From contig NZ_JANHOF010000002.1 in the NCBI RefSeq assembly GCF_024498075.1, forward strand, positions 540,431-604,430: a stretch of 64,000 nt of DNA, in the 5' to 3' direction. The notes beneath the pieces were generated by a model. It was not told the origin of the DNA. It did not search any database and worked only from the letters and a program-made list of their open reading frames with translations. Below, one piece after another: positions 6,227-13,757 of this stretch; position 1 is the stretch's first letter; each line of letters begins with the position of its first letter. A program made the translations under genes and the position numbers. The DNA is from Paenibacillus mendelii (GTDB lineage Bacteria > Bacillota > Bacilli > Paenibacillales > Paenibacillaceae).

Positions 6227-8173
6227 TCAGAAGTTTTTCTGTAGAAAACGATAAATAATCAGACTCCTCATAAGGATTTTGATTTTGGGATTATAGGCTG
6301 TCTCCGATTTGGGTCCTTGCTCTACTAATGCAATGCCATCATGAATTGCAGGCATATGTATGATCTGCTGCATGCGCGGATCTTGGCTCATACACCGCAG
6401 CTCATCAACGAATGCGGGCCATGCAGGAATCATGCGGTGGATCAAATCAGCTGCCTGAATGCCTCTGACACGCTGGTTCAGTCTGATCTGATCGGGTAAA
6501 TATCCTTCCGTCGATCTTCTGATTAATGAACGGTCAACCCCCTTCTGGACGAATTGCTCCATCGGAAGCGATAGACAATATCGGACCACACGCAGATCAT
6601 TCGTAGGATCATGCCCTCTTACACCATAACGCAAGGACAGCTTCGCCCCTCTGGCTCCCGATATATTCCATACATGGACGCGCTCGAAATGCTCTTTTCT
6701 AGCTTCCATCGGATCCGAGGGCAAGTCTGCGGTCGTTCCGATTCCCGTAAATTTCCGGTCATGAAGTCTTTCGAAGATGCCGGTCTGCTTCGCAAATTCC
6801 GGATTGACCAATTGAGGAAACTCGTACGGTTCACTCACGGGTCTCCAGCGGTTCAGTATCGGGAATGCCTTGCGGCTGACAACGCGATAAATACGCGCTC
6901 GGTCTACGCCAATTTTCTCGCTGTACTGATTAACTTCCCGAATGAGCCGAAACCACTTCATCCCTCTCATTAAGGTCATATAATAATCCAGCGCTGGTCC
7001 CCAGGAGATGCCGTAGTTTCCTCGCTGTCCATTGAGCAGAATGCCGATCCCTTGCTGCTGAGCTTTCTCGTAGATGCCCTTCAGCCAGAAGGAATTCTCA
7101 AAGGACTTGTATGGGGTCTCCATAATCTCAAGCCAATCGTCCATCTCCGAGAACGGGCTTCGTCCCTGGAAGCTCAGATAGTTAGGCTCAATGTTCCCGA
7201 CATGCTGCACAGTAGCTTGGATGTTCGGTCTCTCATTCGCCAACTTGTACTTCGGTGTCCAATCGACGAAATCTTCCTCCGGGACATAACTATACGTATG
7301 AAGCACACGACTATCCTTCTGCAGAGCCTTGGCAGCGAAGCTTACGACGGAGCCTGAATCCAGTCCTCCGCTCAGGTAAGCACCTACCTGACGGCTTGTG
7401 CGCAGCCGTGATGTAACTGCGCGTTGAAACACGTCACGAAATGCTTCTTCATAATCTGCATTCGATTTCAGCTTTAGCGGCGACACGTTCGCAAAGCTGT
7501 TATATCGGGTTACCTTCACTTGATCACGGGATATTGTGATGGCATGGGCTGGCGGAAGCTGTTCGATTTGTTTATAAATCGTTATTCCGCAGTTTGGCGG
7601 TTCAAACATGCCGGTTATGGCAATATATTCAGCGAGCCACGCTTCATTTAACTGCTTCGTCACATGAGGCAGGGAAAATAGAGGTTTCATGACTGTACAG
7701 AATGCTAGCTGTTCATTATTCCGATGATAGTAAAGTGTTCTGGCGCCGGAGAAGTCCCTTGCGCCAAAGAGGAGCTGCTGGCGCTCATCCCAGATCATGA
7801 AGGCAAAATCGCCGACCAAGTATTTGGGCGATTGATCTCCCCATGCCTGGTAGGCAAGTAGAATAATCTCGCTATCTGACGTCTCTTGCCGACGGCTATG
7901 TTCCACGTGCAGCCGTTCCAATAATTCATCCCGATTATCGATAATCGCATCTGCAGTAATGGCAAGCCGTCTGTCGGAATCGTAATACGGCAGCTTCTCT
8001 TGCACCGATTCATTCGTAATCCATTGGGCATGGCAACCAAAGAAAATATTGTCCCTATGCCATGTATCTATACGATCAGCCGGGAAGTGATGAAGAGCAT
8101 CCATTAGTTGTCTGCCCAGCTGGGCATCCACCTGTTCTCCGTTGAAATGGTATATTCCCGCGATTGCACTCAT
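6227..8173 (-). CDS. Lasso cyclase (asparagine-synthetase-like, LasC)
   Basis: 648 residues. The N-terminal glutaminase-like domain covers about 1-210. The nucleophile Cys2 of true asparagine synthetase is Ser here (Met-Ser-Ala-Ile), so glutamine hydrolysis is not expected. The C-terminal synthetase domain has the AMP-forming loop SGGLDSGS at 268-275. In lasso pathways it adenylates the ring acidic side chain (here Asp9) and closes the macrolactam. ATG at 8171-8173 with GGGGGA upstream. It is the first gene of the operon, ahead of the precursor; the precursor usually comes first. Confidence 0.92.
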   Translation of the reverse strand: MSAIAGIYHFNGEQVDAQLGRQLMDALHHFPADRIDTWHRDNIFFGCHAQWITNESVQEKLPYYDSDRRLAITADAIIDNRDELLERLHVEHSRRQETSDSEIILLAYQAWGDQSPKYLVGDFAFMIWDERQQLLFGARDFSGARTLYYHRNNEQLAFCTVMKPLFSLPHVTKQLNEAWLAEYIAITGMFEPPNCGITIYKQIEQLPPAHAITISRDQVKVTRYNSFANVSPLKLKSNADYEEAFRDVFQRAVTSRLRTSRQVGAYLSGGLDSGSVVSFAAKALQKDSRVLHTYSYVPEEDFVDWTPKYKLANERPNIQATVQHVGNIEPNYLSFQGRSPFSEMDDWLEIMETPYKSFENSFWLKGIYEKAQQQGIGILLNGQRGNYGISWGPALDYYMTLMRGMKWFRLIREVNQYSEKIGVDRARIYRVVSRKAFPILNRWRPVSEPYEFPQLVNPEFAKQTGIFERLHDRKFTGIGTTADLPSDPMEARKEHFERVHVWNISGARGAKLSLRYGVRGHDPTNDLRVVRYCLSLPMEQFVQKGVDRSLIRRSTEGYLPDQIRLNQRVRGIQAADLIHRMIPAWPAFVDELRCMSQDPRMQQIIHMPAIHDGIALVEQGPKSETAYNPKIKILMRSLIIYRFLQKNF

Positions 8174-8217
8174 CTTTGAGTTCCCCCGTATTTCCTTACT
8201 ATATAATTCACTTCGTT

Positions 8218-8270
8218 GTTCTTAATAACGAACGCAAACTTAGTTTATCAGCCATTCAATTCATTGTCAA
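8218..8270 (-). promoter_or_regulatory. Lasso operon promoter with operator at the start point
   Basis: Minus-strand -35 TTGACA (8265-8270), 17-bp spacer, -10 TAAACT (8242-8247). The palindrome GTTCGTTATTAAGAAC (8218-8233) follows directly and should cover the transcription start. It matches the site at 1038-1053 exactly over 16 bp. Repression by the SinR-like protein encoded last in this operon is inferred. Confidence 0.75.
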
Positions 8271-8289
8271 TGACCATTTTGACCGTAAT

Positions 8290-8331
8290 AAAGAACGAAG
8301 ACACTGGATCGCGCCAGTGTCTTCGTTCTTT
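8290..8331. terminator. 18-bp perfect hairpin
   Basis: Arms AAAGAACGAAGACACTGG and its exact complement around a 6-base loop (8308-8313). The stop codon of the beta-helix gene lies in the arm. The T-run after it is short on the minus strand. It separates that gene from the lasso promoter. Confidence 0.7.
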
Positions 8332-10474
8332 ATTGTAACGTATTCTTTGCAGTGAGATCATTTTTCTTTAATTCCAGCTTTGCTTTCTTCAATACGTTAT
8401 TCGTCACCGTGTATGGCGGTGCCCCGACACCTGCATATGAAGTCGAAATGCCGATGGCAGCAATATTTGTCGTTATTTGATTATCTTTAATCGTAGCTGC
8501 GAATACGTCATAGGGATCCGTCCGCTTCCAATAATCGTTGATTTTAATCATCGGAATCGAAGGCTGCGTAAGTTGGTTTGCGTTAATGGTATTGTTCAGC
8601 AGCTCGACTTTCTTAGCCGCTTGCACGGATATGGCCGGAGCATTGCCGGTTATATTGAACGTACTGTCTTTAACGGTAAAGCTGCTCGCTTTATTATCCA
8701 GATAAAGACCTGTTGACGCTGACTTGATCTTGCAGCCATTGAATACGTAACTACCTGCAGTAGTGACTGCCAGGTCTCTCTTATTGCCTGCAGCCGATTC
8801 GAAGACACAGTTATTATACGTCCCTCTTGGCAGGTTAGCCCCGCTATGGCCAAGCAGCTGCAAATTATCGAAGATACTTCCTTCCTCGGAACCGCCTACG
8901 ACGGTATTTAAGAGGGTTTCGCCATGAATCGTCACGTTTGTCAAACGGACAGGCTTCTTCCATATGCTTAGCGCATATTCCTGTTTTTTATTGTTGTACA
9001 TTGTAATATCGGTAGCCGTTACTCCAAATGGTTTACTGCTCGTCATGGCCAGTATGGAGTCAATAAACGTCATTTTCTCAATCGTGATGTTCGGGCCTTC
9101 GAAGAAGGTATATGAATCATTCATAAGGTTACCAATGAAGGTTGCATCATGATAGGCAACGATCCTTGTTCCATCAAAGTGATTGTTCTTCACCGCAGCA
9201 CCGGTAAACGGCGTACTCACGGCTAGACCGATGACTCCCTTTGAGGCAAAGTGATTTCCTTCGACAATGGCATTCCACCCATCATACAAGATGAGATCAT
9301 AAGCAGTATTGTTGTAGAACTCATTGTCTCTGATTGTAATATTCGTGTTTCGATACCCGTTCTCACCGAAGCCGCCTTCCACATCGATGCCCGATTGAGG
9401 GGCTGTGCCTTTCATATCATGAAACACACTATTTAATATCTGTATCTGGTCCCCTCCGCCTACTGTAATTCCTTGACGGCGGTTAAAGGCAAATTCAGAA
9501 TCTTTCACCACGACGTTTTTCGACACCGCTTTATTCCAGACCTCTACATATGCGCCTGTCGCGGCAGATTTTTTGAACACTAGCTGGAACTTTGCCGCAC
9601 CTGCAGGAATTTGAATGATATTCTGTACCGTTGTATTTTTGATGCTCGTTAGAAACGTGTTGTCATTCCTGTAAAAATAAATATCGAAAGTTCTGGGCAG
9701 ATTGATATTGTTGGTCAATTCGAAGGTTTGTTCCTTGAGAAGAATCGGGTTTGAGAAGATGACCGGAGCTTTCGTCCGAATCGAATTTTTATCCGCAACC
9801 GGCAAGCCGCGCGCATCGAAAGATCCTGCTACAAAATTCGCCGCATAGAGATCTTTAATTAGCGTTCCTTTGCCTCCTATAATCATTCCGTCACCCGTGA
9901 AATTTTCAGCTTTGATTCCTTCGACCGTAAAATTGACGGCTCCCTCCGACTTAATCCCTACTCCGCTCTCATGAGTACCCGCCGTATACTTATTGTCCTT
10001 CTTGGAGAAATCATGCGTTGCTTTGTCGCCTCGGTATATCCCTCCCTGCAGCTTAACATTCGTTATTCCGTAGCCAACATACAGCGTCTCATAACTTTCT
10101 TTCCCGTTGGTCTCTTTCTGAATGACCGTTTTATTATCCAGCTTGAACGTCATGTTGCTGACCATCGTGATCCGGCTGTTCTTATCGATCAAATAAGTTC
10201 CCGTAGGCAGACTCACCGTTGTTATCCCTTGTGAGCTCGCCCACATTAATGCGTTGTTGATCCCGCGTGTCGTTTCCACTGCATGTGTGCCATCCTTACG
10301 GATGCCCCACCGCGCCAAATCGACAACATACTCCCTTTGACCTGCAATTGTACTTGCTACTGCCCCTGTCTCATGAGTTGTATTGCTTTGTTCAGGGGCT
10401 TCTGCGTATGATGTGCTTATGGCGATGGGCAGAACCAATGCGATCACCAGAAGCAGCTTCCATAATCTGTTCAT
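8330..10474 (-). CDS. Secreted right-handed parallel beta-helix protein
   Basis: 714 residues from the ATG at 10472-10474 (AGGAGGG before it). The signal peptide (MNRLWKLLLVIALVLPIAIS..., cut near ALA-like TSYAEA) is followed by a pectate-lyase-3-like start (VDLARWGIRKDGTHAVETTRGINNAL). Many strand repeats follow, rich in N, T and short turns (NVVVKDSEFAFNRRQGI, NITIRDNEFYNNTAYDL). Such folds belong to polysaccharide lyases, glycosidases and epimerases. It lies between the lasso/EPS genes and glycan genes, so it could act on the cell's own exopolysaccharide or on an external glycan. I cannot assign a substrate or catalytic residues. Confidence 0.8.
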   Translation of the reverse strand: MNRLWKLLLVIALVLPIAISTSYAEAPEQSNTTHETGAVASTIAGQREYVVDLARWGIRKDGTHAVETTRGINNALMWASSQGITTVSLPTGTYLIDKNSRITMVSNMTFKLDNKTVIQKETNGKESYETLYVGYGITNVKLQGGIYRGDKATHDFSKKDNKYTAGTHESGVGIKSEGAVNFTVEGIKAENFTGDGMIIGGKGTLIKDLYAANFVAGSFDARGLPVADKNSIRTKAPVIFSNPILLKEQTFELTNNINLPRTFDIYFYRNDNTFLTSIKNTTVQNIIQIPAGAAKFQLVFKKSAATGAYVEVWNKAVSKNVVVKDSEFAFNRRQGITVGGGDQIQILNSVFHDMKGTAPQSGIDVEGGFGENGYRNTNITIRDNEFYNNTAYDLILYDGWNAIVEGNHFASKGVIGLAVSTPFTGAAVKNNHFDGTRIVAYHDATFIGNLMNDSYTFFEGPNITIEKMTFIDSILAMTSSKPFGVTATDITMYNNKKQEYALSIWKKPVRLTNVTIHGETLLNTVVGGSEEGSIFDNLQLLGHSGANLPRGTYNNCVFESAAGNKRDLAVTTAGSYVFNGCKIKSASTGLYLDNKASSFTVKDSTFNITGNAPAISVQAAKKVELLNNTINANQLTQPSIPMIKINDYWKRTDPYDVFAATIKDNQITTNIAAIGISTSYAGVGAPPYTVTNNVLKKAKLELKKNDLTAKNTLQ

Positions 10475-10598
10475 TTTTCCCTCCTGTAACCTTTTTTTGT
10501 TTCTAGTATACCTGAGAAGATGATAGTTTAGTATCAGAAATATACATTTTGTAACAAAATAGGCTTTTGCACGCGGATTATGCAGCATCTACAAAACA

Positions 10599-10639
10599 AG
10601 GACTGTCCCTTCAAGCCTTGCTTGACCAGAGACAGTCCT
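10599..10639 (-). terminator. Terminator-like hairpin after the GHL6-like gene
   Basis: AGGACTGTCCCT pairs with AGAGACAGTCCT (one mismatch), with an inner TCAAG/CTTGA stem. It lies 30 bp after the stop of the minus-strand gene ending at 10672. Confidence 0.65.
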
Positions 10640-10671
10640 CTTCGATTCCCTTAGCTCGTACCAGCCTCTAA

Positions 10672-12606
10672 CTACACCTGCTTAAACTCGGCAACGACCA
10701 TCGCATATCCGTCCACGATCGGCAGGGGAATACGGATATAACCGTCCTTGAGCTCATAGGCAAGCGGTTCCTGAGTAGGAGCCAGGTAGACCCGCTCCAC
10801 ATGCTCGCCGCCCTTCAAATAAACAACGCCTCCGTGCAGCGTCTGCCGGTCTTCAATCACATTGTACTTCCCTCTCGGCTCCGGATGTGTCAGCTTGATA
10901 TGAATCATGCGCAACTGGTCCTTCTCGGTAACGGTGACGCGCGCGGTTGTCGGAATGCCTTCGCACTTCAGAACCGGTTCCGGCAGCAGCTGCTGCAGGC
11001 AATACTTAACCATGTACTTGTGCGCATTGACGGCATACTCCATATAAGAGGTGAAGATCGCGAAGCAGAACTGAACAATATTACCCGATCTCGCCACAGC
11101 CGGACGGCCTGCGTAACGATCCGGCGGGGTATAGAACGTCCCGTGGAAGCCATCCCATTGCCGGTTAAAATACGGCTGATAGTAATCGGCTATCGATCGC
11201 GAGCCTTCTCCCGTTTGGAGCAGGATCGACTGATTATATATTCCGCACAGCATATCCGGCACTTCTCCGTCCGTATCCTCCAGCATGCGGAAATACGAGC
11301 TGTTCCACGTATCCTCACCCTCATAGGCCATGTTCCACGCATCAAGCGCGAACGCCGTCCCTTCGGGATTCAAGCCGGAATGTCCCGAGCTGATGATCCC
11401 GCCGCCTGCCGCAGCGAAGGCCTCGAGCTTCAGCTTCAATGCAGGCGTTACCCGGACGTCGTCCGGCAGCAGAATGACCTTGTACTTCGATAGATCATGC
11501 CGCTCATCGATAATATCATACGTATAATCCAGCTCGCCCAGCATCCGCACCGCACCGTTATGGCATACGTCCAGCTTCCCGCCGGCAAGCGTCAATATGC
11601 CAATATCCGCGACTGCCTTGGCATAGTCGGTCCATGGTTCATATCGTTCGAGCTCTTCATAAATTTCGCCGATCACCTGATAGACTGCCGGATCCAGACC
11701 GTCGCGGGGGTGCATATGATCGCCGATCGAGGTGGGTACGGCGTTGCCGAGCGCATCCCAGCAGTCGTTAAGCAGCGAGGCTTTGCTCTTTAACCCGCCG
11801 AAGTCTCCCCAGTTAACGTTGAAGCGTCCAGTCATATAGAACGTTTGCTGCCCCAGATTACGCGCATAGGCGACCTGGGCGGGGAAGAAATCATAGCTCC
11901 ATCCGCTCGGCAGGCATTCGATTTCATTGTGCGTTCGCAGCCCTTCCGTGTCTGCAGGCTCCAAGCCGTTCAAGTAAAGAAACTTATCCGGACCGACAAT
12001 GGCCTTCACTTCCCGGCAGAAATCGAGAATGCTATCTTTGGCGAACGCCAAGACGTCCTCATCGTTCAACGGGTCCATTCCGCGTTCCCGCATGCCTTCG
12101 CAGCATTCATTCCCGTAACAAGGACGGACAACGATGCAATCGAGAAAGACGCCCTCGATAGAAGGATATTTCTCCACAACCTCGCGAATCATGCCCAGCA
12201 TGTAGCCGCGGTATTCGGAATGAAAGCACATGTTACGGAAAAAGTTTGCCGACCGGTCGTCGTAGATGACTTGGCCTTCTTTGTTGAGAACGGTCCAGTC
12301 GCGATGCTTTCTGGCCATCTCGTGATCGAGTCCAACATTAAAGTAAGCGGTTACGCCAATTCCCTCGTTATTGCATTCCTCGAGGATCTCCCCGAACATA
12401 TCGAATTTCAGATGCGGATGCTGGACGCCGATTTCCGTCGGATAATACGCGAAACCGATATTGCATTTGGCGAACGCATTAATGTATTCGACGCGTGCAT
12501 CCTTCAGTGTCTGCGCAAATGCCTTCGCATCAAAATGTGCCCCGAAATCGGGAATGTCCGGCATCGTATGAAAGTCGATATGAACAGCTCGTTTGATCAG
12601 CCTCAT
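10672..12606 (-). CDS. Putative GHL6/GH42-trimerisation-type glycoside hydrolase
   Basis: 644 residues, ATG at 12604-12606 after AGAGGAGG. No signal peptide is visible, so it is probably cytoplasmic. The N-terminal ~340 residues look like a TIM barrel: VHIDFHTMPDIPDFG, YFNVGLDHEMA, then GVFLDCIVVRPCYGNECC. The middle (about 365-560) resembles the beta-galactosidase trimerisation domain (YKVILLPDDVRVTPALKLKLEAFAAAGGGII). The last part looks like a beta-sandwich. This is the arrangement of hypothetical glycosyl hydrolase 6 proteins, related to GH29/GH42. Substrate unknown; neighbours suggest a glycan degradation role. The Cys pair near the predicted active strand is unusual. Confidence 0.65.
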   Translation of the reverse strand: MRLIKRAVHIDFHTMPDIPDFGAHFDAKAFAQTLKDARVEYINAFAKCNIGFAYYPTEIGVQHPHLKFDMFGEILEECNNEGIGVTAYFNVGLDHEMARKHRDWTVLNKEGQVIYDDRSANFFRNMCFHSEYRGYMLGMIREVVEKYPSIEGVFLDCIVVRPCYGNECCEGMRERGMDPLNDEDVLAFAKDSILDFCREVKAIVGPDKFLYLNGLEPADTEGLRTHNEIECLPSGWSYDFFPAQVAYARNLGQQTFYMTGRFNVNWGDFGGLKSKASLLNDCWDALGNAVPTSIGDHMHPRDGLDPAVYQVIGEIYEELERYEPWTDYAKAVADIGILTLAGGKLDVCHNGAVRMLGELDYTYDIIDERHDLSKYKVILLPDDVRVTPALKLKLEAFAAAGGGIISSGHSGLNPEGTAFALDAWNMAYEGEDTWNSSYFRMLEDTDGEVPDMLCGIYNQSILLQTGEGSRSIADYYQPYFNRQWDGFHGTFYTPPDRYAGRPAVARSGNIVQFCFAIFTSYMEYAVNAHKYMVKYCLQQLLPEPVLKCEGIPTTARVTVTEKDQLRMIHIKLTHPEPRGKYNVIEDRQTLHGGVVYLKGGEHVERVYLAPTQEPLAYELKDGYIRIPLPIVDGYAMVVAEFKQV

Positions 12607-12631
12607 GAAATTGCCTCCTCTGAACTCTTCG

Positions 12632-12673
12632 GAATAATTATATATAATTAATTTTAAATATATATAATTATTC
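12632..12673. repeat. AT-rich inverted repeat in front of the GHL6-like gene
   Basis: GAATAATTATATATA (12632-12646) and its exact complement TATATATAATTATTC (12659-12673) with a 12-base gap, 26 bp upstream of the start codon. It could be an operator or an mRNA hairpin just above the ribosome site. Confidence 0.6.
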
Positions 12674-12705
12674 TTTTGAGAGCAATACTTTTTTCGAAAG
12701 TAAAC

Positions 12706-12773
12706 AAAGAAAAAACGAGTGCTAAGAGTCACTCCGCGGCGACAATGATTCGCGGACTCTTCCACACTCGTTC
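12706..12773 (-). terminator. Terminator after sinI
   Basis: Nested stem: AACGAGTG/CACTCGTT outside, AAGAGTC/GACTCTT and TCCGCG/CGCGGA inside, followed on the minus strand by TTTTTT. It is a strong intrinsic terminator for the sinR-sinI transcripts. Confidence 0.8.
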
Positions 12774-12845
12774 CCGGTTCGTACATACGAAAATGATATA
12801 AATCGAGATAATGCTTGCTAACAATACTATTTGGCATCATGAGCC

Positions 12846-13019
12846 TCAGCGATAAACATAGCCTTCCTGGATCCCATGAACGACCTGACGATCTTGATTA
12901 TCCCCCTGCCACAAGAACGAACGTATTTCTTCGACTGACAATCCTTGCTCGCGAGCCATCCATATGAGTTCCCGCCATTCAGGATCTAGTCCACGCGCTA
13001 CATCGATTGTGTTTTCCAT
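12846..13019 (-). CDS. SinI-like antirepressor
   Basis: 57 residues, the same length as Bacillus SinI, from the ATG at 13017-13019 with GGAGG ten bases before. The core LDPEWRELIWMAREQGLSVEEIRSFL is the Sin domain that pairs with the matching C-terminal helices of SinR proteins and strips them from DNA. An in-frame upstream ATG at 13094 would add 25 residues rich in Tyr, Trp, Pro and Gly; it also has a usable ribosome site. It lies downstream of a SinR paralogue (reverse of the Bacillus order) and could act on that protein and/or the lasso-linked SinR-like protein at 2533. Confidence 0.8.
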   Translation of the reverse strand: MENTIDVARGLDPEWRELIWMAREQGLSVEEIRSFLWQGDNQDRQVVHGIQEGYVYR

Positions 13020-13111
13020 TAGTTCGCAGCCTCCGTAATTGGGGGTGGGTGCACCACTCGCTCCATATGTCCAAGGTGCCCAGTTATAGAACATATCTCA
13101 TAGCTTCCCGT

Positions 13112-13151
13112 TTTGTATCATTCTATAGCTATAGTATACAGTTTGTATCAT
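13112..13151 (-). promoter_or_regulatory. Promoter region of sinI with 30-bp-spaced direct repeats
   Basis: TTTGTATCAT occurs at 13112-13121 and 13142-13151, exactly 30 bp apart, around a CTATAGCTATAG palindrome (13123-13134). On the minus strand a weak TTGCTA-17-TATAGC promoter can be drawn, with one repeat in its spacer. The geometry matches the wzz operators, although the sequence differs. These may be sites for the SinR paralogue at 13260. Confidence 0.5.
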
Positions 13152-13210
13152 AGCAAAATTTGTCATATTATGCGCATTTCCGAAATTATTTTATGTCGCT
13201 TCATGCATAA

Positions 13211-13245
13211 TAAAAAAACGCCTCCTTCGACAGAGGCGTTTCTTA
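13211..13245 (-). terminator. Terminator after the sinR paralogue
   Basis: AACGCCTC (13217-13224)/GAGGCGTT (13233-13240) with an 8-base loop, followed on the minus strand by TTTTTTTATT. It separates sinR from sinI, so sinI needs its own promoter or read-through. Confidence 0.85.
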
Positions 13246-13259
13246 ACAATAGGGTTCCC

Positions 13260-13589
13260 TTATTCATGCGTTTTTTTCCATTTCTGAAACTCCAAAAACT
13301 CCTTGAATTGATTCTTACTGATGCCGGATGCCATCGCATCGAGCACAAGCTGGGCCCATTCCGAATCCAATTCTTGTTGCTCGGTCTCCTCGAACAGCAG
13401 CGCATTCGGCGTTATATTCAGCGTAGCCGCAATCTTCTCGATAAATTGAATGGAGGGGTTGCTTTGAATGCCCCTCTCAACGTTGCTTAAATAGGATTTC
13501 GCGACTTCAGCGGATTCCGCTAACTCGGAAAGCGATTTACCTTTGCTTAAACGAATTCTCTTAATACGTTCCCCGATCGTCTCCGTCAT
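13260..13589 (-). CDS. Second SinR-like XRE regulator
   Basis: 109 residues: N-terminal HTH (IGERIKRIRLSKGKSLSELAESAEVAKSYL..., about 5-65) and C-terminal Sin helices (DSEWAQLVLDAMASGISKNQFKEFL, about 74-100). It is a paralogue of the regulator at 2533-2847 and has a SinI-like gene just downstream. Its targets are not evident; the TTTGTATCAT repeats before sinI are candidates. By analogy with Bacillus, it probably represses matrix/exopolysaccharide genes until SinI is made. Confidence 0.85.
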   Translation of the reverse strand: MTETIGERIKRIRLSKGKSLSELAESAEVAKSYLSNVERGIQSNPSIQFIEKIAATLNITPNALLFEETEQQELDSEWAQLVLDAMASGISKNQFKEFLEFQKWKKTHE

Positions 13590-13686
13590 CTGATCTCGCC
13601 CTTCGCTAATGGTTCTAATTCCTCCATTATACCAAAGTTTCGTACGACGTAAAAACTTACCTTCTAAGAGATTTTAACGATAACGA

Positions 13687-13725
13687 TTAACAGCCCGTAT
13701 GCCTTAATGGCTTACGGGCTGTTAA
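13687..13725. terminator. Hairpin after the DUF4434 gene
   Basis: TTAACAGCCCGTA (13687-13699) pairs with TACGGGCTGTTAA (13713-13725). There is no real T-run on either strand, so it is a stem-loop with probable rather than certain terminator function. Confidence 0.55.
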
Positions 13726-13757
13726 GCATCGCTTGGGGCCGCCTGATTCTTCTGTAT

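Noticed and set aside
11845-12651. 268-codon plus-strand frame
   Set aside because: Antisense shadow of the GHL6-like gene with no known family.
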